A DNA stretch of 64,000 nt from Janibacter sp. DB-40 (GTDB taxonomy: Bacteria > Actinomycetota > Actinomycetes > Actinomycetales > Dermatophilaceae): the NCBI RefSeq assembly GCF_029510815.1, contig NZ_CP120360.1, forward strand, positions 2,666,001 through 2,730,000. The letters are read 5' to 3'. The notes beneath the pieces are model-generated. The model was not told the DNA's origin, did no database searches, and was given only the letters and a program-made list of their open reading frames with translations. Every line of letters begins with the position of its first letter. Position 1 is the stretch's first letter. A program made the position numbers and the translations under genes. Positions 8,754 through 17,102 of the stretch are shown in pieces.

Positions 8754-8913
8754 CGGAGAGCCCCGACTCGACCGACCCGGACTTCACGACCGCCAGCAGG
8801 ACGATCGCGAAGGTGCACGCGGCCAGTGTGCCGACCGCGTACTCGGCGGTGGTCATACCGGCCTCGCCGGCACGGTGCGCCCGGTGACGCCAACGCACGA
8901 TGCTTCTCTTCAT
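8722..8913 (-). CDS. flp: Flp-type pilin
   Basis: 63 residues, typical of Flp major pilins. The basic leader ends GEAG, and mature pilin would begin MTTAEYAVGTLAA. Gly19, Glu24 (+5) and Tyr25 (+6) form the class IVb prepilin cleavage motif. A hydrophobic helix follows. GAGGAG precedes the ATG at 8913. It is the first gene of the three-gene pseudopilin segment, which is separated from the secretion genes by the symporter on the other strand. Confidence 0.9.
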   Translation of the reverse strand: MKRSIVRWRHRAHRAGEAGMTTAEYAVGTLAACTFAIVLLAVVKSGSVESGLSGVILEALGIR

Positions 8914-9074
8914 GGGTGCTCCTCACCTCGGGCGGCGCGGAATGCGCCGCGGTGAGATCCACACTTCGCCTGCGGGCCGGCCCGCGGGCGCTGCACGGAG
9001 AACCTGTGCACGGTGGGTGGGCGCCGCCGCCGGGTGTGGACGGGCCCGAATCCCGTCCCGCGGCCACGTGAGCC

Positions 9075-9080
9075 TAGGGT
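9075..9080 (+). promoter_or_regulatory. -10 box for leaderless symporter mRNA
   Basis: TAGGGT ends 6 nt before the ATG at 9087, and no ribosome-binding site is present between. Confidence 0.6.
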
Positions 9081-9086
9081 GCGCGC

Positions 9087-10538
9087 ATGGAATCTGTGGC
9101 CGATGCCGTCGTCGGGATCAACGACATCTACTGGTACCTCGTCATCGTCTTGCTCGTCGTCGCCGGGCTGACCTTCACCATCTGGTCGGTGGTGGTGCAG
9201 ATCCGCTTCGTGCCGGAGATGTTCCGCACGATCATCGAGCGGCCGACGGGCACGAAGGACGAGGACAGCATCTCGCCCTTCCGCGCCTTCACCATCTCGG
9301 CGGCCTCCCGCGTGGGCACGGGCAATGTTGCCGGTGTGGCGATCGCCATCACCCTCGGCGGTCCGGGAGCGGTGTTCTGGATGTGGATGCTCGCGCTCAT
9401 CGGCGGCGCGACCGCCTTCGTGGAGTCCACGCTCGCCCAGCTGTACAAGGTTCGCGGTGGTGACAGCTACGTCGGCGGTCCGGCCTACTACATCCGTGAC
9501 GGTCTCCGGCTGCCGTGGCTGGCCGCCATCTTCGCCGTGCTCATCACGATCACCTACGGATTCGTCTTCAACTCCGTCCAGGCGAACTCCATCTCCGCCT
9601 CCGTCCAGGGCAACATCGGCGGCAACAGCACGGTGACCGCATGGGTCGTGGGCCTCGCGCTCGCCGGCATCACCGGCGTGGTCATCTTCGGTGGTGTCCG
9701 CCGGCTCTCCGCGGTCACCGAGGTGATCGTGCCGCTCATGGCCGTCGCGTACATCGCCGTCGCGCTCGTCGTGGTCGCGATCAACATCCAGCACGTCCCC
9801 GCGATGGTCACCCTCATCGTCGAGCACGCGCTCGGGTTCCGCGAGATCGCCGGCGCCGCCTTCGGTGCGGCTGTCATGCAGGGCATGCGCCGCGGCCTCT
9901 TCTCCAACGAGGCCGGCATGGGTTCGGTACCCAACGCCGCCGCCACCGCCTCCGTCTCGCACCCGGTCAAGCAGGGTCTCGTCCAGACGCTCGGCGTCTA
10001 CTTCGACACGATCCTCGTCTGCTCGGCGACCGCGTTCATCATCCTGCTGAGCGCCCCCTCCTTCGGCCTGGACGACCCCGAGGGCATCCAGCTGACGCAG
10101 AGCGCCCTGCAGGTCCAGGTCGGTGACTGGGCGGGGCCGTTCCTGTCCGTGGTGATCTTCTTCCTCGCGTGGTCCTCGGTGCTGGGCAACACCTACTACG
10201 GCGAGGCCAACATCCGCTTCCTCAGCGGCTCGGGGCGGATGCTCACGGCCTTCCGGGTGCTGGTCCTCCTCTGCGTCGTCGGCGGATCGCTCGGCTCGGT
10301 GGCGCTCGTGTGGAGCCTGGCCGACCTCTTCATGGGCCTGATGGCGACCATCAACCTCATCGCCATCCTGCCGCTGGCCGGCCTGACGATGGCACTGCTG
10401 AGGGACTACAGCGAGCAGAAGGCGCAGGGACGCAACCCGGTCTTCCACCGCAAGGACCTGCCGCAGGCACGAGGGGTGACCCTGTGGGACGACGCGGACA
10501 TCGAGGTCTGGACCAAGGAGAGGGAGCCGGCCCGGTAG
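9087..10538 (+). CDS. Alanine/glycine:cation symporter (AGCS family)
   Basis: 483 residues with about ten or eleven hydrophobic segments. Sodium- or proton-coupled uptake of alanine or glycine at the cytoplasmic membrane. Family features include SRVGTGNVAGVAIAITLGGP near 70-90, GGPAYYIRDGL near 130, and RGLFSNEAGMGSVPNAAA near 270. The gene sits between tadC and flp on the opposite strand, thus splitting the pilus locus. Its own leaderless promoter precedes it. Confidence 0.93.
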   Translation: MESVADAVVGINDIYWYLVIVLLVVAGLTFTIWSVVVQIRFVPEMFRTIIERPTGTKDEDSISPFRAFTISAASRVGTGNVAGVAIAITLGGPGAVFWMWMLALIGGATAFVESTLAQLYKVRGGDSYVGGPAYYIRDGLRLPWLAAIFAVLITITYGFVFNSVQANSISASVQGNIGGNSTVTAWVVGLALAGITGVVIFGGVRRLSAVTEVIVPLMAVAYIAVALVVVAINIQHVPAMVTLIVEHALGFREIAGAAFGAAVMQGMRRGLFSNEAGMGSVPNAAATASVSHPVKQGLVQTLGVYFDTILVCSATAFIILLSAPSFGLDDPEGIQLTQSALQVQVGDWAGPFLSVVIFFLAWSSVLGNTYYGEANIRFLSGSGRMLTAFRVLVLLCVVGGSLGSVALVWSLADLFMGLMATINLIAILPLAGLTMALLRDYSEQKAQGRNPVFHRKDLPQARGVTLWDDADIEVWTKEREPAR

Positions 10539-10556
10539 ACGTCGCCCTCGCCCTCC

Positions 10557-11108
10557 TCACGGCAGCTGGGTCCCGACCAGCACCGCGACGAGGGGCACCA
10601 CCGCGGTCGCGACGAAGGCCGGCAGGAAGCACAGCCCGAGCGGGAGCACGAGCATGACCGCGGCCGTGCCACCAGCCTGCTCGAGGCGCCGGGACTCCGT
10701 CTCGCGCAACGTCGTCGCCGCATCGAGGAGCACCCTGGCCGAGGGCGCACCGACGGCATCGGCGACGACGAAGGCCGTCGCCGTGGGGCCCCACACGGCA
10801 CGGGCGTAACCCCAGGCCTGCCCCATCGGGCGTCCCCAGCGAAGGGCTGCCGCCACCCGAGTGAGGTCCTCCGCGGCCCCGGGGGCGGCCACCTCCGCGA
10901 CCTCCTCGAGGGCCTCGACGAGGCCCCGGCCGGACTGCAGCGCGAGCGCGAGCAGGACACTGGCGTCCGCCACGTCCTCGACCGTGACGCCGACTCGTGC
11001 CGGAGACGGTTGCGGATCGGCACCACGTGACCACCACGCTCGGCCCGCGGATGTCCCGGGCCAGACGATGACCGCCCCGAGCACGAGCACCACGACCGCT
11101 CCGCTCAC
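10557..11108 (-). CDS. tadC: Type II secretion F-domain protein, TadC-like
   Basis: 183 residues. Inner-membrane platform protein of the Tad/Flp pilus machine. An N-terminal hydrophobic segment is followed by a T2SSF-like helical domain (LALALQSGRGLVEALEEVA, about 52-70) and two C-terminal membrane helices (MLVLPLGLCFLPAFVATAVV). GTG 11108 overlaps the tadB stop (GTGA). The shorter size than proteobacterial TadC is usual in actinobacteria. Confidence 0.85.
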   Translation of the reverse strand: MSGAVVVLVLGAVIVWPGTSAGRAWWSRGADPQPSPARVGVTVEDVADASVLLALALQSGRGLVEALEEVAEVAAPGAAEDLTRVAAALRWGRPMGQAWGYARAVWGPTATAFVVADAVGAPSARVLLDAATTLRETESRRLEQAGGTAAVMLVLPLGLCFLPAFVATAVVPLVAVLVGTQLP

Positions 11109-11785
11109 CGGTGCACCTCGGCGGCCACGGCCCGGGCGAGCACCCACCGGCAGACGAGCCAGCCGACGCCGGTCAGACCCAGCCCGACGGCCGCGCTGAC
11201 CATCGTCACGACGCTGTGGCCGTAGACCTCCCAGGGCGCGAGGCCGAAGGTCAGCCCGGCCAGCGTCCCGACGAGTGGCAGCAACGTGAGCATCCGCATC
11301 GTCGCCCGCGCACCGGAGGTCGCCGCGTCCAGCCGGCGCCGCGCCTGGACCTGCGCCCGCAGCACCTGCGCGCTCGTCGTCATCGACGGCGCCAGGGCGA
11401 CCCCGAGGTCCTCGCTGAGTGCCCAGGCCCCCGCGAGGGCGTTCAGCTCGGGTCGCTGCAGGGCGTGCGTGCGCCACACCTCCCCCGCGCGACCGCCCGA
11501 TGACAGCTGCTCGTGCACGTCCGCGAGCACGCCCGCCCACGGCTGCGGTGACTCCCCGGCGACGACCCGGACCGCCGTGGTCGGCGTCGCGCCCGAGCGG
11601 AGTGTCATGGCGAGCAGGTCGGCGACGCGGGCCAGACCCTCGAGGTCGGCCAGCGGGGCGCCGTGCCGGGCGGACCGCCATCGCACGCGCAGTCGCGGCT
11701 CGGTGCCGGGCACTCCTGCGGCGGCAGCCCGCCCGGGCCAGCACAGGGCCGCGGCGAGGACGAGCGTGACGACCAGCAGGCTCAC
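11105..11785 (-). CDS. tadB: Type II secretion F-domain protein, TadB-like
   Basis: 226 residues. One N-terminal membrane segment, a T2SSF-type helical domain (about 45-165, with LAMTLRSGATPTTAVRVVAG and ALSEDLGVALAPSM), and two membrane helices at about 165-220. It works with TadC as the membrane platform driven by the TadA ATPase. GTG 11785 overlaps the tadA stop by 4 nt, so tadZ-A-B-C read as one coupled operon. Confidence 0.87.
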   Translation of the reverse strand: MSLLVVTLVLAAALCWPGRAAAAGVPGTEPRLRVRWRSARHGAPLADLEGLARVADLLAMTLRSGATPTTAVRVVAGESPQPWAGVLADVHEQLSSGGRAGEVWRTHALQRPELNALAGAWALSEDLGVALAPSMTTSAQVLRAQVQARRRLDAATSGARATMRMLTLLPLVGTLAGLTFGLAPWEVYGHSVVTMVSAAVGLGLTGVGWLVCRWVLARAVAAEVHR

Positions 11786-12822
11786 GACGGCGCCCCCGGG
11801 AGCGAGCCGATGGAGTCCACGACGCGCCGACCGCCGACCCGGCGCAGGTGGATGACCACGTCGATGGCACTGGCCACCTGCGCGCGCACGGCATCACGAC
11901 TCATCCCGGCCAGGGCCCCGAGCGCCTCCAGGCGGCTCATCACGTCCTCGGCACGGTTCGCGTGGAGGGTGCCGCAACCCCCTTCGTGCCCGGTGTTGAG
12001 TGCGAGGAGCAGGTCGCGCACCTCGGCGCCGCGCACCTCACCGACGACGAGGCGATCCGGCCTCATGCGCAGCGCCTGGCGCACGAGGTCGACCATCGTC
12101 ACCTCGCCGGCACCCTCCGTGTTCGCCGAGCGCGCCTGCAGCAGGACGACGTGCGGATGCTCCACCTGGATCTCACCGACGTCCTCGACGACGAGCAGCC
12201 GCTCGTGCGCGGGAACCTCAGCCAGGAGCGCGGCCAGCAGCGTCGTCTTGCCCGTGCCGGTCCCGCCGGTGATGACGTGGGCACGCCGCTCGGCGACGAC
12301 CTCGCGCAGCTGTCCGGCCTGCCTCGGGGTGGCCATCCCGAGGTCGACCAACCGGTCCAGCCCGCCGCCGCGGTGACGTGGGATGCGCAGGCTCACGTGC
12401 GGGCCGCCGGCGACGAGCGGCGGCAGCACCGCGTGCAGGCGGATGCCGCGAGGCAGCAAACCGTCCACCCACGGCTGGGCATCATCCAGCCGCCGTGCGG
12501 CCATCGCCGCGAGCCGGGTCGCCAACCGGCGCACGGCAGCGTCGTCACCGACCTCGACGCCCACGGCTCGGGTGACGCCCGCACCGCGCTCGACCCACAC
12601 CGAGCCGTCTCCGTTGACGAGGATGTCCGTGACGCTCTCGTCCGCCACCAGCGGCTCGAGCACCCCCAGCCCCATCAGCTCGGCCTGCAGCTCGTCCGAG
12701 CGTCGACGGGCTCCCGCGACGCCCAGGCGCACCGCCTCGGAGTGGGCCACGTCCGCGATCGCCGAGTCATCCGGCGTCCGCCCGGCCCGCACCTGCGCGT
12801 CCATGGCGCTCGACCACCTCAC
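11782..12822 (-). CDS. tadA: Pilus assembly/secretion ATPase, TadA/CpaF family
   Basis: 346 residues. Hexameric ATPase that powers Flp pilus assembly. The N-terminal domain has the family signature VTDILVNGDGSVWVERG (about 65-81). Walker A is GGTGTGKTT (about 186-194). The Asp box is LLVVEDVGEIQ, and RMRPDRLVVGEVRGAE is the Walker B region. GHEGGCGTLHAN is the His box. GTG 12822 overlaps the upstream stop (GTGA); an internal ATG (MDAQVRAG) would be six codons shorter. Confidence 0.93.
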   Translation of the reverse strand: MRWSSAMDAQVRAGRTPDDSAIADVAHSEAVRLGVAGARRRSDELQAELMGLGVLEPLVADESVTDILVNGDGSVWVERGAGVTRAVGVEVGDDAAVRRLATRLAAMAARRLDDAQPWVDGLLPRGIRLHAVLPPLVAGGPHVSLRIPRHRGGGLDRLVDLGMATPRQAGQLREVVAERRAHVITGGTGTGKTTLLAALLAEVPAHERLLVVEDVGEIQVEHPHVVLLQARSANTEGAGEVTMVDLVRQALRMRPDRLVVGEVRGAEVRDLLLALNTGHEGGCGTLHANRAEDVMSRLEALGALAGMSRDAVRAQVASAIDVVIHLRRVGGRRVVDSIGSLPGAPS

Positions 12823-13547
12823 GAGACCAGCCCCAGCACCCCGTCGGCCCGGACGCTGGCATCGGCAACGCCCGTCGCGGGCAGGGCCCCCACCACCGCC
12901 CGGGCCACCTCACCGACCGGTCCGCGAGGTCGCGGCGCACGGCCGCGGGCCTCGTCCCGCAGGACACCGGGATCATCGGCGCAGTGCTCCAGCAGCGGCA
13001 GGCCCAGGTGGTCCGCGGCTCGCGCCGCCACCCGCTCGGCCCGACGCGGGCCCCGGGTGACCAGGAGGGTCCGGTCGGTCAGGTCGCCCAGGTCGGCGGC
13101 CCACCGCTCGCCATCCCGCAACCAGCGCGGACGCACCCCGACGAGCCCGATGGCGATGTCCGCGAGCCGGCGCAGCTCCTCGGGAAGCACGGGTCCGGAC
13201 GGCGCGTCGAGGACGACGGGCCCGATGGCGGCCAGGGCCTCGACGACCGCCGCGGTCGCCGAGACCGACGGCCGCCCTCCCCGGGCCGCGAGCGCCGGTA
13301 CCGGCCCTGCCGGGAGCCGCCGCCGCAGGCCCTCCGCGTCGACCGGTCCCTCGTGGTCGGCGAGATCGCCCCACCGCAGCCCCTCGAGGTGCTCGACCGC
13401 CAGCGTCGCGTCCAGCCCGCCACCCCGGAAGTCGGCGTCGACGAGCGTCGGCGCACGGCCCCGGCCCAGGACGGTGCCGGTGACGGCGGTGAGAGTCGAG
13501 GCGCCCAGCCCGCCGGAGGCGCCGGTCACGAGGATCACGGGATGCAT
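12819..13547 (-). CDS. CpaE/TadZ-like (septum-site-determining Ssd-like) ATPase
   Basis: 242 residues. MinD/ParA-superfamily protein that places the pilus machine at the pole in Tad systems. A deviant Walker A is seen in TGASGGLGASTL (about 8-19) and the switch region in VDADFRGGGLDATLAVEHL. I chose ATG 13547 (MHPVILVTG) because the P-loop then begins at the usual place; a longer frame to 13595 adds an unsupported Pro/Arg-rich stretch. It is first in the tadZ-A-B-C operon. Confidence 0.85.
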   Translation of the reverse strand: MHPVILVTGASGGLGASTLTAVTGTVLGRGRAPTLVDADFRGGGLDATLAVEHLEGLRWGDLADHEGPVDAEGLRRRLPAGPVPALAARGGRPSVSATAAVVEALAAIGPVVLDAPSGPVLPEELRRLADIAIGLVGVRPRWLRDGERWAADLGDLTDRTLLVTRGPRRAERVAARAADHLGLPLLEHCADDPGVLRDEARGRAPRPRGPVGEVARAVVGALPATGVADASVRADGVLGLVS

Positions 13548-13652
13548 GCCCCGAGGCTGCCGCCCTGCCGGACCGACCGAGGCCGGGCGGCTCACTCCTG
13601 TGGGAAGCCCCGCCCGTCGTTCCCGCTTGTGGACAACGGCACCGGGACAAAC

Positions 13653-13684
13653 GACGGCCCCGGCGGGGGAGCGCCGGGGCCGTC
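13653..13684 (-). terminator. Perfect 12-bp hairpin, terminator or attenuator
   Basis: GACGGCCCCGGC and its complement flank an 8-nt loop. On the minus strand, GTCGTTTGTC follows, a weak T tract. It could end the Fic-like transcript or a short leader RNA that starts near 13745. Confidence 0.65.
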
Positions 13685-13751
13685 TACGCTCGGACTCCGG
13701 GGGGAGGGAGCCGCGCGTCGCCGCTCAACCCTCAGGGAGCGGCTACATCCA

Positions 13752-13779
13752 ACTTTAACGGACTCCGGACGCAACGCAA
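13752..13779 (-). promoter_or_regulatory. Candidate SigA-type promoter
   Basis: On the minus strand, TTGCGT (13779-13774) and TAAAGT (13757-13752) are 16 bp apart in an AT-rich stretch. It would drive the Tad operon through the hairpin at 13653-13684, or a short RNA ended by it. Confidence 0.4.
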
Positions 13780-13875
13780 TTCCTAACGACTGTCACATTT
13801 GCGACGGGTGTTCACTCGCCCGGAGCGCCCCCTCGAGGACACCCCGAGCGGGCCCGAGGATCCGTCGGGACGGCC

Positions 13876-14730
13876 TCAGCCGATGCGTCCGGCCCGCACC
13901 GAGTCAGCGATCCGCCACCCCTCCTCGGCACCGGCCACGAGCGAGTCACCACAGTGCTGCAACCACAGGACCAGACCCGGCTGGCCCCCGTGGACGTATC
14001 CGTTCAACGAGCCGAGGTAGGCCGGGCCGCCTTCGTGCCCGTGCCCGGCCTCGGGAACGGCCACAGCGGTCGGGTCGAGCCCCGTCTCCGCGATGAGGGC
14101 GCGCTCCACGGCGCGGGCGACGAGGCCGTTGCCCACCACGAAGGGGCGCACCGTGGTGATCTCCGCGTGGACGATCGATGCGACGACGAGGGCGGGGGCC
14201 TCGCTCGCCCCCTGCATGAGCTCGATGATGCCGTTGAGGCGGTCGCGCAGCTCGGCGCCCGTGGGGGCCGCACCCAGGTCGGCGAACTCCTCGCAGCCCT
14301 CCCCCTCGCGACGCGGCCGACCCAGCTGGTCGTGGTCGTCGACGAGCTGGGCTGCTGCGACGGTGTGCAGCCGCGCCAGTGCCTGGCCGGGCGACCGGGT
14401 GATGAGCTGGCCCAGGTGCTCCGTCTCGGACGTCGCGGAGATCGCCCCGTGGATGACCCGCTCCGCGGGGTCCGGGCGCGGGTTGCGCTCACGGGCCCCG
14501 CGCATGAGGTCACGCACGATGGAGGCCGTCGACCGGGCCCCGTCGAGCTCGGCGCTCGCCCACGCACCGCGCACCCGTGACTCGGCGGCCGCCTCCGGGA
14601 TACGCCGCCGCAGGGCCTCGTGCCACCGCAGCTGCGTACACACCTCCCGGGCCTTCGCGGACGCGTCGGCCACCTCGGGCAGGGCAGCGATCGTGGTCAG
14701 TGCGGACAGGAGGGGACTGGAGTCGGCCAC
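13876..14730 (-). CDS. Degenerate Fic-fold protein (often labelled oxidoreductase)
   Basis: 284 residues, mostly helical. The segment TTVRPFVVGNGLVARAVERA (about 199-218) aligns with the Fic motif HxFx(D/E)GNGRxxR. The catalytic His is replaced by Arg, the acidic residue by Val and the first Arg by Leu, while GNG remains, so AMP transfer is not expected. The GTG at 14730 is chosen because a -10 box TACGCT sits exactly 6 nt upstream; the earlier GTG at 14736 abuts the box. Function unknown. Confidence 0.72.
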   Translation of the reverse strand: MADSSPLLSALTTIAALPEVADASAKAREVCTQLRWHEALRRRIPEAAAESRVRGAWASAELDGARSTASIVRDLMRGARERNPRPDPAERVIHGAISATSETEHLGQLITRSPGQALARLHTVAAAQLVDDHDQLGRPRREGEGCEEFADLGAAPTGAELRDRLNGIIELMQGASEAPALVVASIVHAEITTVRPFVVGNGLVARAVERALIAETGLDPTAVAVPEAGHGHEGGPAYLGSLNGYVHGGQPGLVLWLQHCGDSLVAGAEEGWRIADSVRAGRIG

Positions 14731-14736
14731 CCCCAC

Positions 14737-14742
14737 AGCGTA
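14737..14742 (-). promoter_or_regulatory. -10 box for the leaderless Fic-like gene
   Basis: On the minus strand, TACGCT ends 6 nt before the GTG at 14730. It lies back to back with the kinase -10 box on the other strand. Confidence 0.5.
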
Positions 14743-14750
14743 GGCCGCAC

Positions 14751-14756
14751 TAGTCT
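14751..14756 (+). promoter_or_regulatory. -10 box for the leaderless LytS-type kinase
   Basis: TAGTCT ends 6 nt before the ATG at 14763, with no ribosome-binding site. Confidence 0.55.
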
Positions 14757-14762
14757 GCGCCC

Positions 14763-15962
14763 ATGACCGCCGGCCTGCACCTCCCCACCGTGGTGGTCGT
14801 CTCGGGTGCCTTCATCGCCTGTGGTCTGCTCATCGCGTTCCTGCGCTGGCGACGCCACCGCCCCGGGTTCATCTCGGTCACCGACCAGGCGACGTACGAG
14901 ACCCTGCACACCGCGTCGGTAGCAGCACGCCACCTCGCCGACGGGTTCACCGACGAGGGCTGCGAGCGCGCGGCTCCCTTCCTGCGGGCGATGCTCGCCA
15001 CGCCCGCGCTGGCGATCTGCGACCGGAGCAGTGTCCTCGTCTGGGACGGCGAAGGGAGGCACCACCTGCCCGGTGTCATGGACCAGGGGCAGTCGGTCTT
15101 CTCCTCGGGACGCACGCTCGTCCTCGGACCGGAGTCAGTCACCTGCAGCTCGCTGGAGTGCCCCCTGCGCTCGGCCGTGCTCGCCCCGGTGTCCGTCGAG
15201 GGCCGGGTGATCGGGATGATCGCCGGTTTCGGACCGGCGGCGTCCGCAGGTCTCGCCCGCGCCGCGGAGGAGGTCGCCTCGTGGGTGGCCACCCAGGTCG
15301 AGCTGGCCGAGCTCTCCCACCAGCGCACCCGCGCCATGGAGGCCGAGCTGCGTGCCCTGCGCGCCCAGATCTCGCCCCACTTCATCTACAACAGCCTCGC
15401 GGCGATCGCCTCCTTCGTGCGCACGGACCCGGCCCGCGCCCGCGAGCTGCTGCTCGAGTTCGCCGACTTCACCCGGTACGCCCTGCGACGCGACGGCGCC
15501 TTCACGACCGTCAGCGAGGAGCTGCGCAATGTCGAGCGCTACCTCGTCCTCGAGCAGGCCCGCTTCGGCGAGCGTCTCGGCATCACGCTGAAGGTCGCGC
15601 CCGAGGTGCTCCCGGTCCGGGTGCCCTACCTCGCCATCCAGCCCCTCGTGGAGAACGCCGTGCGCCACGGGCTGGCCCCCAAGGAGGGGCCGGGTCACAT
15701 CACCCTGAGCGCCATCGACCACGGCACCGATGCCGAGTTCGCGGTCGACGACGACGGGGTCGGGGCCGACCCGGAAGCCATCCGCAAGGTCCTCGACGGG
15801 CAGTCCCGCACCGACTCGGTCGGACTGGGCAACGTCGACGCCCGCCTGCGCCAGGTCTACGGCGAGGAGTTCGGGCTCGTCGTCGACACGGCACCGGATG
15901 CGGGGATGCGGGTCTCGTTCCGGGTACCCAAGTACTCCCCCGCCCTCGAGGAACCCGCCTAG
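14763..15962 (+). CDS. LytS/YpdA-type sensor histidine kinase
   Basis: 399 residues. One membrane segment (about 8-27), a GAF-like sensor region (about 45-180), then a His_kinase domain. The phosphoacceptor lies in ALRAQISPHFIYNSL (His206). The N box is QPLVENAVRHGLAP, and the G boxes are VDDDGVGAD and SVGLGNVDARL. It should phosphorylate the LytTR regulator directly downstream. The cluster with two solute:sodium symporters resembles systems that sense pyruvate, acetate or other monocarboxylates (inference from the architecture). Confidence 0.92.
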   Translation: MTAGLHLPTVVVVSGAFIACGLLIAFLRWRRHRPGFISVTDQATYETLHTASVAARHLADGFTDEGCERAAPFLRAMLATPALAICDRSSVLVWDGEGRHHLPGVMDQGQSVFSSGRTLVLGPESVTCSSLECPLRSAVLAPVSVEGRVIGMIAGFGPAASAGLARAAEEVASWVATQVELAELSHQRTRAMEAELRALRAQISPHFIYNSLAAIASFVRTDPARARELLLEFADFTRYALRRDGAFTTVSEELRNVERYLVLEQARFGERLGITLKVAPEVLPVRVPYLAIQPLVENAVRHGLAPKEGPGHITLSAIDHGTDAEFAVDDDGVGADPEAIRKVLDGQSRTDSVGLGNVDARLRQVYGEEFGLVVDTAPDAGMRVSFRVPKYSPALEEPA

Positions 15963-15965
15963 TGT
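15960..15965 (+). promoter_or_regulatory. Possible -10 box inside the kinase stop codon
   Basis: TAGTGT overlaps the kinase TAG stop and ends 7 nt before the regulator ATG at 15973. It may give a separate leaderless regulator mRNA. Confidence 0.35.
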
Positions 15966-15972
15966 GGTCCCC

Positions 15973-16734
15973 ATGTCGCGCGCGCCACTCCCAGGGCTGA
16001 CCGCCCTCGTCGTCGACGACGAGGCCCCGGCACGCAACGAGGTCGCCTGGCTGCTCGACCAGGACGACCGGGTCAGTCGTGTCCTCACCGCGTCCAGCGG
16101 CACGGCGGCCCTCGCCGCACTCGAGCGCGAGCAGATCGACGTCGTCTTCAGCGACATCGCCATGCCCGGCCTCGACGGCATGGCGCTCGCCCGCGTCATC
16201 CGTCGCTTCGCGGAGCGACCCCGCGTCGTCTTCGTCACGGCCTACGACACCCACGCCGTCGACGCCTTCGACCTGGACGCGGTGGACTACCTGATGAAGC
16301 CGGTGCGCCCGGAGCGGATCGGCGAGGCGGTCCGGCGCTGCCTCGCGTCGGCAGACCGGGAGACGGGGACCCCCGAGACGGGCGAGTCCGACGAGACCAT
16401 CCCGGTCGAGCTCGGCGGGGTGACCCGCTTCATCCCGCGCAGCGAGATCCGGTGGGTGCAGGCCCAGGGCGACTACGCCCGGCTGCACACCCCCTCGGGC
16501 TCGCACCTCGTGCGCATCCCGCTGGCCACGCTCGAGGACCGGTGGGCCGAGGCCGGATTCGTCCGGATCCACCGCTCCACCCTCGTCTCCACCCGGCACA
16601 TCAGCGAGGTCCACAACGACGGCGGACGCTGCTCGGTCGTCGTCGACGGCACCGAGCTGCAGGTGAGCCGCCGGCACACCCGCGCGCTGCGGACCACCCT
16701 GCTGCGCCCCCGTACCGACTCCGTCGACGGGTGA
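15973..16734 (+). CDS. LytTR-family response regulator
   Basis: 253 residues. The receiver domain (about 8-125) has the acidic pair VVDDE, phospho-acceptor Asp61 in FSDIAMPGLDG, Thr in FVTAYD and Lys in DYLMKPV. The LytTR DNA-binding domain (about 150-245) shows RWVQAQGDYARLHT and FVRIHRSTLVS. Partner of the upstream kinase. Such regulators bind two direct repeats about 21 bp apart; a matching pair lies at 18622-18652. The ATG at 15973 is preferred to a GTG at 15964. Confidence 0.93.
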   Translation: MSRAPLPGLTALVVDDEAPARNEVAWLLDQDDRVSRVLTASSGTAALAALEREQIDVVFSDIAMPGLDGMALARVIRRFAERPRVVFVTAYDTHAVDAFDLDAVDYLMKPVRPERIGEAVRRCLASADRETGTPETGESDETIPVELGGVTRFIPRSEIRWVQAQGDYARLHTPSGSHLVRIPLATLEDRWAEAGFVRIHRSTLVSTRHISEVHNDGGRCSVVVDGTELQVSRRHTRALRTTLLRPRTDSVDG

Positions 16735-17102
16735 CGCCCCCACCGGAGCGGGTCCGGGTCACCCGCACCCGCAGGAGCACCGAGGGCGATCACCCGCGCA
16801 CGGTGCGCGAGGAGATCGTCGGGGAGTCCGGGCTCGGTGCGACGTACGTCTCCTCGCTCATGCGCGCCCAGCTCCAACTCACGCTCGGGGTCCTCGCGGT
16901 CGGCGTGATGACCCTCTGCGCCCTCCCCCTGATCTTCGCGCTCGTCCCACCCGTGCGATCGCTGTCCGTTCTCGGGATCCCGGTCGCCTGGCCCGTCCTC
17001 GGTGTGGTCGTCTACCCCGTCGTCGTGCTCGTCGCCCGGTGGTACACCCGCTCCGGTGAGCGGCTGGAGGCGGAGTTCGAGGACCTCGTGAGTCGCCGGT
17101 GA
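16731..17102 (+). CDS. Small two-span membrane protein (putative symporter partner)
   Basis: 123 residues. A charged N-terminus of about 40 residues precedes two hydrophobic helices (about 47-68 and 77-101) and a short acidic tail. Size and position, immediately before a solute:sodium symporter, match the DUF485/DUF4212 partner subunits of such transporters, but the sequence is not clearly either. The GTG at 16731 overlaps the regulator stop, and its own stop overlaps the symporter start. Confidence 0.75.
   Translation: MTPPPERVRVTRTRRSTEGDHPRTVREEIVGESGLGATYVSSLMRAQLQLTLGVLAVGVMTLCALPLIFALVPPVRSLSVLGIPVAWPVLGVVVYPVVVLVARWYTRSGERLEAEFEDLVSRR

Larger units (their letters stand above)
13548..13875. 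other. 328-bp intergenic region between the Tad operon and the Fic-like gene
   Basis: It holds a strong hairpin (13653-13684) and a candidate minus-strand promoter (13752-13779). Base composition around 13745-13805 is clearly more AT-rich than its surroundings. I see no convincing reading frame. Confidence 0.6.
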
